A stretch of DNA of 64,000 bases from Roseovarius atlanticus (GCF_001441615.1 NZ_LAXJ01000006.1:1-64000), one strand, 5' to 3'. Counted from the first letter of the stretch, positions 39,665 to 47,234 are shown. Notes: generated by a model not told the origin, from the sequence alone. Numbers and translations: made by a program.

Positions 39665-40575
39665 AGCCGTTCCTGCTGGCGCTGGTGCTGGCGGGGTGTG
39701 GCGGGTCCACGCAGGAAGCGGAGGATGCACAGCCCGCGGTGCTGTCGACGCAGAACATTCCGGCGGACATGCGCGGGGTGCAGGCGAAACAGCTGTTCGG
39801 GGCCAAGCGGGGCGGCTCGCAGCAGCCGGCGCGCCCCTTTGGCGGCTATGCCAAGGGGTGCGTGGCCGGTGGCGTGCAACTGCCCGAGACGGGGCCGACA
39901 TGGCAGGCGATGCGCCTGAGCCGGAACCGCAACTGGGGCCATCCCGAGGTGATCGACTTTGTCCAGAAGCTGTCGCGCTTTGCCGCGACGCAGCCGGGGT
40001 GGAACGGCCTTTACGTGGGCGACATCAGCCAGCCGAGGGGCGGGCCGATGCTGACCGGGCATCGCAGCCACCAGATGGGGCTGGACGTGGATATCTGGCT
40101 GCGGCCGGCGGACAACCTGAACCTCAGCCGGGCGCAGCGCGAAAGCCTGTCGTCGGTTTCGCTGCGCCGGGCGAACGGGGCCTATACGAACGACAATTAC
40201 AACCGCACCCATCACGAGATCATGAAGGCCGCCGCAAAGGACCCGCGCGTGGCGCGGATTTTCGTCTTTCCGGGTGCCAAGGTGCGGATGTGCGAGGAAG
40301 AGACCGGCGACCGCAGCTGGCTGCGCAAGATCCGGCCGTGGTACGGGCACCATTATCATTTCCACGTGCGGCTGAAATGTCCGCGCGGCGCGAAAGGATG
40401 CGTCGATCAGGCGGCACCGCCCGCCGGGGATGGCTGCGCCGATGCGCGGCAATGGCAGCGCAACATCCTGAACCCGCCGCCGCCCGACCCCAACGCGCCG
40501 CCGCCCAAGCCGCGCCGCGAGCTGACCATGGCGGACCTGCCGGCGCAGTGCCTGGGCGTGCTGCAATCGGAGTGA
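39649..40575 (+). CDS. mepA: Penicillin-insensitive murein endopeptidase MepA (lipoprotein)
   Basis: 308 residues. Lipoprotein signal with lipobox LVLAGC, Cys17. The zinc catalytic region is HRSHQMGLDVDIWLRP (His and Asp ligands), followed by THHEIMKAAAKDPRVARIFVFPGAKVRMCEE and the final His motif WYGHHYHFHVRLKCP, all diagnostic of M74 peptidases that cut D-Ala-meso-DAP cross-links in peptidoglycan. A Pro-rich tail precedes the C-terminus. It starts within the end of the transporter gene. The strong hairpin at 40605 follows its stop. Confidence 0.95.
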   Translation: MVRIVKPFLLALVLAGCGGSTQEAEDAQPAVLSTQNIPADMRGVQAKQLFGAKRGGSQQPARPFGGYAKGCVAGGVQLPETGPTWQAMRLSRNRNWGHPEVIDFVQKLSRFAATQPGWNGLYVGDISQPRGGPMLTGHRSHQMGLDVDIWLRPADNLNLSRAQRESLSSVSLRRANGAYTNDNYNRTHHEIMKAAAKDPRVARIFVFPGAKVRMCEEETGDRSWLRKIRPWYGHHYHFHVRLKCPRGAKGCVDQAAPPAGDGCADARQWQRNILNPPPPDPNAPPPKPRRELTMADLPAQCLGVLQSE

Positions 40576-40604
40576 GGTCTTGCGGTTCTGCCGCGAAGTG
40601 ACTA

Positions 40605-40646
40605 GCGCAGGCCCCTGATATAAACGCGTATCGGGGGCCTGTGCGC
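40605..40646 (+). promoter_or_regulatory. Long stem-loop covering the ribosome site of the queuosine-precursor transporter gene
   Basis: GCGCAGGCCCCTGATA (40605-40620) pairs with TATCGGGGGCCTGTGCGC (40629-40646) around TAAACGCG, about 15 pairs with a 2-nt bulge. The right arm contains the only Shine-Dalgarno-like GGGGG and ends on the base before the ATG. As written the RNA would block initiation. It might alternatively act as the mepA terminator, but no T-run follows. Confidence 0.6.
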
Positions 40647-41270
40647 ATGACATCCAAGATCCTTCCCGGTGTTCTGGCGATGGCGGCGATTGTCGTCGCG
40701 TCGAATATTCTGGTCCAGTTCCTGTTCGGCCGGTGGCTGACATGGGGGGCGTTCACCTATCCGCTGGCGTTCCTGGTGACGGACGTGATGAACCGTGTCT
40801 ATGGCCGCGCGGCGGCGCGGCGCGTGGTGCTGGCGGGGTTCGTGGTGGGGCTGAACTGTTCCTTTATCGGCACGCAGATTTCGGGGGAGTTCGGGCCGCT
40901 GGTGACGGTGCGGATCGCGCTGGGCTCGGCCGTGGCGTTTCTGAGCGCGCAACTGCTGGACATCGCGGTGTTCGACCGGCTGCGCGGCGGGGCGTGGTGG
41001 CGGGCGCCGGTGGTGTCGTCGCTGATCGGGGGGAGCGTGGACACGGCGCTCTTTTTTACCATTGCGTTTTCGGCCAGCCTGACATTCCTGGAGCCGGGCA
41101 ACGACGTGAGCTGGGCCGGCGAGGCTTTGCCGCTGTTGGGCATGGGCCCGGTGGTGCCGCTGTGGGTGTCGCTGGCGGTGGCGGATTGGCTGGTGAAACT
41201 GGTGCTGGCAATTTTGGCACTTGTGCCGTTTCGCATCATCGTGGGGTCACTTAGTGGCAGGACCACATGA
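40647..41270 (+). CDS. Queuosine precursor transporter (YhhQ/DUF165, VUT family)
   Basis: 207 residues with about six membrane segments. The family start LPGVLAMAAIVVASNILVQFLFGRWLTWGAFTYPLAFLVTDVMNRVYGRAAARRVV contains the YPL-F-TDVxNxxYG signature. Later PLWVSLAVADWLVKLVLAILALVPF. E. coli YhhQ imports preQ0/preQ1 for queuosine synthesis. A GTG two codons earlier is possible, but ATG 40647 is at the better distance from GGGGG. Expression may be controlled by the hairpin that ends at the start codon. Confidence 0.9.
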   Translation: MTSKILPGVLAMAAIVVASNILVQFLFGRWLTWGAFTYPLAFLVTDVMNRVYGRAAARRVVLAGFVVGLNCSFIGTQISGEFGPLVTVRIALGSAVAFLSAQLLDIAVFDRLRGGAWWRAPVVSSLIGGSVDTALFFTIAFSASLTFLEPGNDVSWAGEALPLLGMGPVVPLWVSLAVADWLVKLVLAILALVPFRIIVGSLSGRTT

Positions 41271-41277
41271 TTTTGTT

Positions 41278-41307
41278 TTGACAAACGCGAAATCTGTGGC
41301 AGGCTAC
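41278..41307 (+). promoter_or_regulatory. Strong housekeeping-type promoter for a short transcript
   Basis: A perfect TTGACA (41278-41283) is followed by GGCTAC (41302-41307) with 18 bp between. This would start a transcript near 41314. Few other promoters in the window match the -35 box perfectly. Confidence 0.5.
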
Positions 41308-41340
41308 CCTTGAGTTCAACAACTGAAAGGAGGTGATCCA

Positions 41341-41397
41341 GTGTCTATAAAGGGATTGGAGAGAGGTGTCGGAACAGTCAGGGAGGTTCGTGTCTGA
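41341..41397 (+). CDS. Possible 18-residue peptide MSIKGLERGVGTVREVRV
   Basis: A GTG follows the extended Shine-Dalgarno AAGGAGGTGATCCA with a 7-nt spacer from AGGAGG, an optimal arrangement. The reading frame has 18 codons and a TGA, and lies at the 5' end of the short transcript. No similarity is known to me. It may be a leader whose translation alters folding of the downstream stem, or it may not be translated. Coding status rests on the ribosome site only. Confidence 0.35.
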   Translation: MSIKGLERGVGTVREVRV

Positions 41398-41486
41398 GGC
41401 AGCCCTTGGGCATGTAAACACCCGGATTGGCAGGGACGCTTCTACGGTGTCCTGGGTCTAACCGACCTCGCCTCCGAAACTTTTAG

Positions 41487-41520
41487 AAGGGCCGTTCCAC
41501 GAGGTTGGAGCGGCCCTTTT
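41487..41520 (+). terminator. Rho-independent terminator of the short transcript
   Basis: AAGGGCCGTTCC pairs with GGAGCGGCCCTT (12 pairs, one G-T) around an 8-nt loop, ending in TTTT. Confidence 0.85.
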
Positions 41521-41534
41521 AGTGTGAAAATGGC

Positions 41535-41588
41535 GCGTCGGTATCGCGTCGGTGTTTGAGTGGCAATGCATCGGTGCTATTTGACAGG
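41535..41588. repeat. Diverged intergenic repeat (GCGTCGGTATC type), copy 2
   Basis: GCGTCGGTATCGCGTCGGTG followed by GAGTGG, CGGTG and ATTTG blocks in the same order as at 6480-6534. It fills the space between the terminator and the arfB start, so it may include the arfB promoter. Confidence 0.55.
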
Positions 41589-41593
41589 GCATC

Positions 41594-42010
41594 ATGAAGA
41601 TCAACGACAAGATCACCATCGAGGATTGGGAGCTGACGGAGCAGTTCACCCGCGCGTCCGGGCCGGGCGGGCAGAACGTGAACAAGGTGTCCTCGGCGGT
41701 GGAGCTGCGGTTCGAGGCCGAACGCTCGCCCAACCTGCCCGACCCGGTGAAGCGGCGGCTGCGGCGGCTGGCCGGGCGGCGCTGGACCAAGGACGGGGCG
41801 GTGGTGTTGCAGGTGTCGGAGGAACGGAGCCAGGCCCGCAACCGCGAGATCGCCCGGGAGCGGTTGGCGGAGTTGATCGGCAAGGCCTGTGAAAAGCCGA
41901 AGCGGCGGATCCCGACGAAAGTGTCGAAGAACCAGAAGCGCAAGCGCGTCGAGGCGAAGAAGAAACGCGGCGAGGTGAAGGCGTTGAGGGGGAAGGTGGA
42001 CGGGGTTTGA
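41594..42010 (+). CDS. arfB: Alternative ribosome-rescue factor ArfB (YaeJ)
   Basis: 138 residues, normal length. The catalytic GGQ motif (residues 25-27) lies in TRASGPGGQNVNKVSSAVELRF, as in class I release factors without a codon-recognition domain. The C-terminal tail (about 105-138) is very basic: KPKRRIPTKVSKNQKRKRVEAKKKRGEVK, the part that enters the empty mRNA channel of a stalled ribosome. It hydrolyses peptidyl-tRNA on stalled ribosomes. It lies directly after the RNA unit with anti-16S complementarity, a suggestive but unproven link. Confidence 0.95.
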   Translation: MKINDKITIEDWELTEQFTRASGPGGQNVNKVSSAVELRFEAERSPNLPDPVKRRLRRLAGRRWTKDGAVVLQVSEERSQARNREIARERLAELIGKACEKPKRRIPTKVSKNQKRKRVEAKKKRGEVKALRGKVDGV

Positions 42011-42030
42011 GGTTGTAAAGGGCCATCATT

Positions 42031-42065
42031 GGGCGGGGCACGCGTGGGTTTTCACCCACCCTACG
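42031..42065. repeat. Family A palindromic repeat (long form), overlapping a stop codon
   Basis: Identical over 35 bp to 29848-29882. In the convergent arfB/deacetylase gap. The terminal CTACG of the repeat supplies the TAG stop (42061-42063) of the minus-strand deacetylase gene. Confidence 0.9.
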
Positions 42066-42738
42066 CAGGTTTCACCGTGATGCCTCGCGTGGTGGCCGCC
42101 TCCAGCAAACGGCTGATCTGGCGCGCGGTGCTGTAGAAGCCGGGGCCGGATTTCTTGGTCCGAATGTCGTGGCCGGTGAAGACGGCGAGGCCGCCCGTCT
42201 CGGCGATGAGGTCGAGCAGGTGATGCTGCTGGCGCCAGCCGGGGAAGGCCTTGTGCTGCATGTCGGCGAAGCCGAGGGTGTCGAGACAGCGGGAGGCCGG
42301 GCGTTCGGTGTAGATGCGGGACGCGGGATCGGCGGGATCGAGGCTGCGGGGGCCAGCGGCGCGGACGATTTCGAATCGGGTGGCCAGCGCGGTGCGGGTC
42401 TCGGGCGTGGAGGCGTGGAAGGGACAGGCGAAGGTTCGGGCCGGGAAGCCCGCCGCGCGGTGGTCGGCGATGGCGCGGTCGACCTCGTGTTCCAGCCAGT
42501 GGTCGAGGCCGTGGGTTGCGAGGTAGGGTTTCAGCTTCGGATGGGTGCGGGTGTGGCAGGCGATCTCGTGGCCGTCGGATTGCAAGAGGTGCAGGCCGTC
42601 GAGTTGTTCGGGCTTGGCCTCGTGCAGGTGCGAGACGCAGAAGGTGACGCGGGCATCGTGTTCCGCGAAGACGGGCCGGGCGGCGACCCAGTTGGCGACG
42701 AAGAGATCGTCGAAGGTGAGGCAGAGCGTGCCGGGCAA
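42061..42738 (-). CDS. Polysaccharide deacetylase-family protein
   Basis: 225 residues. NodB-like motifs: CLTFDDLF (first Asp pair, residues about 6-13), then HEIACHTRTHPKLKPYL with the H-x3-H metal site, and FACPFHAST, in place of the usual RxPY motif. No signal peptide, so cytosolic or non-classical. The final Asp/His region reads GGLAVFTGHDIRTKKSGPGF. It deacetylates or otherwise cleaves C-N bonds in sugars or related amides; substrate unknown. Its stop codon lies in a family A repeat, so the last codons may have been changed by insertion of the element. Confidence 0.82.
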   Translation of the reverse strand: MPGTLCLTFDDLFVANWVAARPVFAEHDARVTFCVSHLHEAKPEQLDGLHLLQSDGHEIACHTRTHPKLKPYLATHGLDHWLEHEVDRAIADHRAAGFPARTFACPFHASTPETRTALATRFEIVRAAGPRSLDPADPASRIYTERPASRCLDTLGFADMQHKAFPGWRQQHHLLDLIAETGGLAVFTGHDIRTKKSGPGFYSTARQISRLLEAATTRGITVKPA

Positions 42739-42869
42739 GGATGATCCCCCATGCGACTAAGGTCTTGATGCGCGACACACCCCGCCTCTGTCAATTTGCA
42801 GGGCGCATCGGTCTTGGAGGGTTTGGGGCCGTGCGGTAGGATCGGGCCAACCCAAGGAGGAGACATGCC

Positions 42870-43379
42870 ATGCAGATGAGTGGGGAGCGCGAGATAGCGG
42901 CGGACCGGGAGACGGTCTGGGCCGCGCTGATGGAGCCGGAGGTGCTGAAGGAATGCGTGCCGGGCGCGCAGGAGGTCACGGGCAACCCCCAGGACGGGTA
43001 CGAGGCGACGGTGACGCAGAAGGTCGGGCCGGTGAAGGCCACGTTCAAGGGCATGGTGACGTTCAGCGAGATGACCCAGCCCGAGAGCCTGCGCCTTGAA
43101 GGCGAAGGCAAGGGTGGCGCGGCTGGGTTCGCCAAGGGCGCGGCGGATGTGCGGCTGGAGGAAGTCGAGGGCGGCACGAAGCTGAGCTATGACGTGGAGG
43201 CCAAGGTAGGCGGCAAGCTGGCGCAGCTGGGCAGCCGGATCGTGGACGGGTTTGCCAAGAAGATGGCCGACCAGTTCTTTTCCAACCTCGAGGAGGTGAT
43301 CGAGGGGCCGAAGGAGGACGAGCCGGAAGAGCAGGCCGAGAAGAAGGGTTGGCTGAAGCGGATGATCTCGAAGGGGTGA
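42870..43379 (+). CDS. CoxG-family SRPBCC protein (carbon monoxide dehydrogenase subunit G-like)
   Basis: 169 residues. Begins MSGEREIAADRETVWAALMEPEVLKECVPGAQEVTG, the standard CoxG/polyketide-cyclase opening, and continues with VTQKVGPVKATFKGMVTF and GGTKLSYDVEAKVGGKLAQLGSRIVDGFAKKMADQFF. The C-terminus is charged and basic (PEEQAEKKGWLKRMISKG). CoxG is reported to anchor CO dehydrogenase at the membrane, but no cox genes are near, so a different partner or a general role is likely. An AGGAGG site precedes the start. Confidence 0.85.
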   Translation: MQMSGEREIAADRETVWAALMEPEVLKECVPGAQEVTGNPQDGYEATVTQKVGPVKATFKGMVTFSEMTQPESLRLEGEGKGGAAGFAKGAADVRLEEVEGGTKLSYDVEAKVGGKLAQLGSRIVDGFAKKMADQFFSNLEEVIEGPKEDEPEEQAEKKGWLKRMISKG

Positions 43380-43408
43380 GACTTCGATTTATGCCGGGTT
43401 GAGTGCGT

Positions 43409-43439
43409 CCCCGTCGGAGCCTCCGGCGGGGATATTTTT
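43409..43439 (+). terminator. Probable terminator after the CoxG-like gene
   Basis: CCCCG...CGGGG stem enclosing GGAG/CTCC pairs, followed by ATATTTTTG, about 30 bp after the stop codon. Confidence 0.65.
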
Positions 43440-43518
43440 GGCCAGAGGAAAAGGGGGCGCCTCGCCGTTGAAGTTGTGCCGAGGGCGTCTGTCGGGACGC
43501 CTCCGGCGCGCGGCTAGA

Positions 43519-43560
43519 GCGTTTCGCCAAAAACCTGAATCACAGCTTTTGGCGAAGCGC
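43519..43560. repeat. Inverted repeat GCGTTTCGCCAAAA / TTTTGGCGAAGCGC
   Basis: Arms at 43519-43533 and 43547-43560 with a 13-nt loop, in the 248-bp convergent gap before the GDSL gene. One arm end resembles the GGGCGTTTCGAGGAAAAA stretch at 34836-34853. Confidence 0.7.
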
Positions 43561-43627
43561 AGTGCAAGGCTTGATCGTTGCGCGCGCCCCGCCTTTATCT
43601 GAAGTGTCAGGTGAAAGGCGGGACACT

Positions 43628-44329
43628 TTATTTCCGGCGCGGTCCGGTCTGGCGGATGAGCTCGGCGATGCGGCTGCCGATGGCGTCGGACCCCTTGGGC
43701 GAGGGGTGGATCAGGTCGACCGCGTGGTAGGTGCGGTCGCCGGGCGGGACCACGTCGCTCATCGGGATGAAATGCACGCCGCGGTCCAGCGCGGCGAGGC
43801 GGGCCATGCGGGCGTCCATCTCGCGGCCCTCGTCGACGCAGCCTTCGATGGGGGAGCGCACGCCGGGGGTGTGCAGGTAGCCCACCATCACCACGTTGGC
43901 GCCGGTCTTGCGCATTTTCGAGACGAAGCCGGGGATGACGCCGGTGGTGCCGTCTTGGGAAATCAGCCGGTCGATGCGGCGGTCGCAGAGCCCGCAGCCG
44001 CAGCCGAACAGAATGTCGTTGCCGCCGCCGTTCATCACGATCCAGTCCCAGTTGCCGGAGCGGTACTGTTTCGTGATGTTCATGCCGGCCGCGCCCGAGA
44101 TGGGCAGGGCGTAAAGGAAGCGGGCGCCAGAGACGGAGCGGTCGATGACCGGCTCGCCCAGGCGGCGTTCCATGGCGTGAGAGACGGATTTCCCGGCCAT
44201 GCCGTGGAAGGCCATCATGGAATCGCCCATGAGAAGGATGCGGGGGTTATCGGCACGCGTCACCGTCTCGGTGCAGGCACCGAGCGCGAATATGATGAGC
44301 GGCCAGACAAAACGAGAGAGGCGTTTCAT
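43628..44329 (-). CDS. SGNH/GDSL-hydrolase lipoprotein
   Basis: 233 residues. Lipoprotein signal with lipobox ALGAC (Cys19). Block I ILLMGDSMMAFHGMAGKSV contains the nucleophile Ser37; the GxND-like block is VMNGGGNDILFG; the final Asp-His pair is DLIHPSPKGSDAIG. It is an esterase or lipase-type hydrolase on the outer-membrane or periplasmic side. An extra Cys-rich loop (GCGCGLCDRRI) is unusual and might bind metal or form disulfides. A longer frame upstream is rejected because the ATG at 44329 opens a proper signal peptide. Confidence 0.86.
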   Translation of the reverse strand: MKRLSRFVWPLIIFALGACTETVTRADNPRILLMGDSMMAFHGMAGKSVSHAMERRLGEPVIDRSVSGARFLYALPISGAAGMNITKQYRSGNWDWIVMNGGGNDILFGCGCGLCDRRIDRLISQDGTTGVIPGFVSKMRKTGANVVMVGYLHTPGVRSPIEGCVDEGREMDARMARLAALDRGVHFIPMSDVVPPGDRTYHAVDLIHPSPKGSDAIGSRIAELIRQTGPRRK

Positions 44330-44352
44330 GTCTGTCCTGCGATTGTCTTGAT

Positions 44353-44370
44353 GCGCATGGCACCATGCGC
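44353..44370. promoter_or_regulatory. 18-bp perfect palindrome in a divergent promoter region
   Basis: GCGCATGG-CA-CCATGCGC, 24 bp upstream of the GDSL start on the minus strand and 190 bp before the ABC ATPase gene on the plus strand. Could be an operator; no regulator gene is adjacent. Confidence 0.3.
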
Positions 44371-44560
44371 CCCCAACCGCGCTTAGGATTCCCGCTTGCG
44401 GCGGCGGGCACAATGCAAAATGTGGAAACAATGCGTTTTATTCGGGGCAGCGTAGGCGTGCGCGCGCAGGAATGCACAAGGGGTTGTGTTATCCTGGCGG
44501 CTTGCGCTGGGTCGCTGCCGGATTAGGTTGCCGCCAATGACGAAAGAAGGAGCGCGGGAC

Positions 44561-45490
44561 ATGGCGGCGTTTGTCGAGGTGAGCGGCCTGGAGAAGACCT
44601 ATGACGACGGGTTCCAGGCCCTGAAAGGCGTGGACCTGGAGATCCGCGAGGGCGAGATCCTGGCGCTGTTGGGGCCCAACGGTGCGGGCAAGACGACGCT
44701 GATTTCGGCGCTGTGCGGGATCACGACGCCCACAGGCGGCACGGCGCGCGTGGGCGGGCATGACATTGAGGCCGAGTATCGCGCGGCGCGGTCGCTGGTG
44801 GGGCTGGTGCCGCAGGAGATCGCGTTGGAGCCGTTCGAGAAGGTGATCAACACGGTACGCTTTTCCCGCGGCCTGTTCGGCAAGGGGCGCGACGATGCGC
44901 TGGTGGAGAAGATCCTGCGGCAGCTGAGCCTGTGGGACAAGCGCACCAACCAGATCAAGGAGCTGTCGGGCGGCATGAAGCGGCGGGTACTGATCGCCAA
45001 GGCGCTGGTGCACGAGCCGCGTGTCCTGTTCCTGGACGAGCCGACGGCGGGTGTCGACGTGGAGCTGCGTCGCGACATGTGGGAGGTGGTCGAAGGGTTG
45101 CGGCAGGATGGCGTGACGATCATCCTGACCACCCATTACATCGAGGAGGCCGAGGCGATTGCCGACCGGGTGGCGGTGATTGCCCACGGAGAGATCCTGT
45201 TGGTCGAGGACAAGGCCGCGCTGATGCAGCGGATGGGGCGCAAAAGCCTGCGGATCGACCTGGTCGAGCCGGTGGAGGCGGTGCCCGAGAGCCTGTCGGA
45301 TTACGAGTTGTGGAAGAGCCCGGACGGCCAGAGCCTGACCTATACCTATGACACCAATGCCGAGCGGACGGGGATCGCGCGGCTGGTGCGCGAACTGACG
45401 GAGGCGGGGCTGGTGATCCGTGACATACAAACCAGCCAGTCGAGCCTGGAAGAGATCTTCGTGGGGCTGGTGAAGGAGGATGCGGCATGA
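44561..45490 (+). CDS. ABC-2 exporter ATP-binding protein (YadG-like)
   Basis: 309 residues. Walker [17 protein letters not shown] (about 43-58), Q-loop [16 protein letters not shown], signature [19 protein letters not shown], Walker [24 protein letters not shown] and [21 protein letters not shown]. The C-terminal 70 residues form the extra domain typical of drug/polysaccharide-type ABC-2 ATPases. The ATG at 44561 follows AGAAGGAG. It overlaps the permease gene by ATGA. Substrate unknown. Confidence 0.91.
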   Translation: MAAFVEVSGLEKTYDDGFQALKGVDLEIREGEILALLGPNGAGKTTLISALCGITTPTGGTARVGGHDIEAEYRAARSLVGLVPQEIALEPFEKVINTVRFSRGLFGKGRDDALVEKILRQLSLWDKRTNQIKELSGGMKRRVLIAKALVHEPRVLFLDEPTAGVDVELRRDMWEVVEGLRQDGVTIILTTHYIEEAEAIADRVAVIAHGEILLVEDKAALMQRMGRKSLRIDLVEPVEAVPESLSDYELWKSPDGQSLTYTYDTNAERTGIARLVRELTEAGLVIRDIQTSQSSLEEIFVGLVKEDAA

Positions 45491-46248
45491 ATTTCCTGGC
45501 CATCGCGGCGATCTACAGGTTCGAGATGCAGCGGTTCTTTCGCACGCTCTTGCAAAGCTTCGTGTCGCCGGTGATTTCGACCTCGCTTTACTTCGTGGTG
45601 TTCGGCGCGGCCATCGGCAGCCGGATCGACCAGGTGGAGGGTGTGAGTTACGGCGCGTTCATCGTGCCGGGGCTGATCATGCTGTCGGTGATCACGCAGG
45701 CGATTTCGAACGCGTCCTTCGGGATCTATTTTCCGAAGTTCATCGGCACGATCTATGAGCTTTTGTCGGCACCGGTGAATTTCCTGGAGATCGTGATCGG
45801 GTATGTGGGGGCCGCGGCCACCAAGGCGCTTTTCATCGGGGTGGTGATATTGGCGACCTCGGCGTTGTTCGTGGACGTTGAGATACAGCATCCGGGCGCG
45901 ATGGTCGCGTTTCTGCTGCTGACCTGTATCAGCTTCGCGCTCTTTGGGTTCATCATCGGGATCTGGGCGCAGAATTTCGAGCAGTTGCAGCTGGTGCCGC
46001 TCTTGATCGTGACGCCGCTGGTATTCCTGGGGGGCTCTTTCTATTCGATCTCGATGCTGCCGCCGTTCTGGCAGACGGTGACGCTGTTCAACCCGGTCGT
46101 GTACCTGATTTCGGGGTTCCGGTGGGCGTTCTTCGGGCAGGCGGATGTGTCCATTGGCCTGAGCCTGTTGGCGATTGCGGGGTTCACGGCGCTGTGCCTG
46201 TTCCTGATCTGGCGGATCTTCAGGACGGGGTACCGGATCAAGAGTTGA
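45487..46248 (+). CDS. ABC-2 exporter permease (YadH-like)
   Basis: 253 residues with six membrane segments in the ABC-2 pattern. Blocks seen: [92 protein letters not shown] and [49 protein letters not shown]. This is the exporter partner of the preceding ATPase. The pair is complete without a binding protein. A family A repeat follows its stop. Confidence 0.91.
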   Translation: MNFLAIAAIYRFEMQRFFRTLLQSFVSPVISTSLYFVVFGAAIGSRIDQVEGVSYGAFIVPGLIMLSVITQAISNASFGIYFPKFIGTIYELLSAPVNFLEIVIGYVGAAATKALFIGVVILATSALFVDVEIQHPGAMVAFLLLTCISFALFGFIIGIWAQNFEQLQLVPLLIVTPLVFLGGSFYSISMLPPFWQTVTLFNPVVYLISGFRWAFFGQADVSIGLSLLAIAGFTALCLFLIWRIFRTGYRIKS

Positions 46249-46276
46249 GGGGGAGTGGGGCCGCGCGTTTTGGACC

Positions 46277-46301
46277 GCGTGGGTTTTCACCCACCCTACG
46301 C
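46277..46301. repeat. Family A palindromic repeat
   Basis: GCGTGGGTTTTCACCCACC plus CTACGC, 29 bp after the stop codon of the ABC permease gene. The remaining 130 bp before the peptidase gene show no other clear feature. Confidence 0.85.
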
Positions 46302-46435
46302 AGGATGGGCGCCGCCGGAAGATGGGGCGGCGGCGGTCTGACCCCGCGTCGTTTACGTGGCTTTCTTGCCTTTGGGCGGTATTGATACGTGTCGCAACCT
46401 TGTTTGTCGTGCGCGGGCATTCTACATCGGCATCC

Positions 46436-47233
46436 ATGAAGCGATTTATCCCGTTTTTGAAATCAGGCCCGCTGGTGTCGGTCGTCCGTTTGTCGGGCGC
46501 GATTGGCGCCGGGTCACGAATGCCGCTGAGCGACGAGGCGATGGCGCCCGCCATCGAGAAGGCGTTCAAGCGGGGCAAGCCCAGGGCCGTGGCGCTGTTG
46601 ATCAACAGTCCCGGCGGTTCGCCGGTGCAGTCGGCGCTGATCGCGGGGCGGATTCGCCGGCTGGCGGACGAGCACAAGGTGCCCGTTCACGCGTTTGTCG
46701 AGGATGTGGCGGCGTCGGGCGGCTATTGGCTGGCCTCGGCGGCGGATGACATCTGGGTCGATGACAATTCCATCGTGGGCAGCATTGGGGTGATTTCCGC
46801 CGGGTTCGGTGCGCATGTGTTCCTGGCGCGGCAGGGCGTGGAGCGGCGGGTCTATACCGCGGGCAAGTCGAAAAGCACGCTTGACCCGTTCCAGCCCGAA
46901 AAAGAGGAAGATGTGGCACGGCTGAAAGGCATCCTGGAAGAGATGCACGGCAACTTCATTGCGCAGATCAAGGCGCGGCGGGGCGACCGGCTGAGCGAAG
47001 AGACGGACCTTTTCACCGGCGAGTTCTGGCTGGGGCACCGGGGCGTCGAGCTGGGCCTGGCCGACGGGGTGGCGCATCTGGCGCCGAAGCTGAAAGAGCT
47101 TTACGGCGACAAGGTTCGGTTTGCCACCTATGGCAAGAAGAAGGGTTTTTTCCAGCGGTTCGGCGCGTCGGTGGTTGAGGATGCGTTCGCCTCGGTCGAG
47201 GAACGCGCGGCGTTTGCACGGTTCGGCCTGTGA
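46436..47233 (+). CDS. S49-family peptidase (SohB/SppA-like)
   Basis: 265 residues, the short form with one catalytic repeat. The catalytic Ser is in VEDVAASGGYWLASAADDIWVDDNSIVGSIGVISAGFG, and the general-base Lys in the later AGKSKSTLDPFQPEKEEDVARLK. The N-terminal block LLINSPGGSPVQSALIAGRIRRL is the oxyanion-hole region. There is no clear membrane anchor in the chosen frame. Such peptidases degrade signal peptides or membrane-protein fragments. The ATG at 46436 lacks a strong ribosome site, so the start is less certain than the identity. Confidence 0.87.
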   Translation: MKRFIPFLKSGPLVSVVRLSGAIGAGSRMPLSDEAMAPAIEKAFKRGKPRAVALLINSPGGSPVQSALIAGRIRRLADEHKVPVHAFVEDVAASGGYWLASAADDIWVDDNSIVGSIGVISAGFGAHVFLARQGVERRVYTAGKSKSTLDPFQPEKEEDVARLKGILEEMHGNFIAQIKARRGDRLSEETDLFTGEFWLGHRGVELGLADGVAHLAPKLKELYGDKVRFATYGKKKGFFQRFGASVVEDAFASVEERAAFARFGL

Positions 47234-47234
47234 C

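Larger units (their letters stand above)
41314..41520 (+). ncRNA. Candidate stand-alone small RNA / short-ORF unit with anti-16S sequence
   Basis: This 323-bp gap between two plus-strand genes holds a promoter, a structured 200-nt segment and a terminator. At 41325-41341, GAAAGGAGGTGATCCAG is complementary over 17 nt to the conserved 3' end of 16S rRNA (CTGGATCACCTCCTTTC). Downstream, a long-range stem can form between GGAGAGAGGTGTCGG (from 41367) and CCGACCTCGCCTCC (41462-41475), enclosing local hairpins such as GGGCATGTAAACACCC and CAGGGACGC/GTGTCCTG. I cannot match it to a named RNA family. It may act as an mRNA for the 18-residue ORF, as a regulatory RNA, or as both. Confidence 0.55.

Noticed and set aside
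40576..40646. Known preQ1 riboswitch before the queuosine-precursor transporter
   Set aside because: The conserved cores of preQ1-I, -II and -III were not found; only the start-blocking hairpin can be supported.
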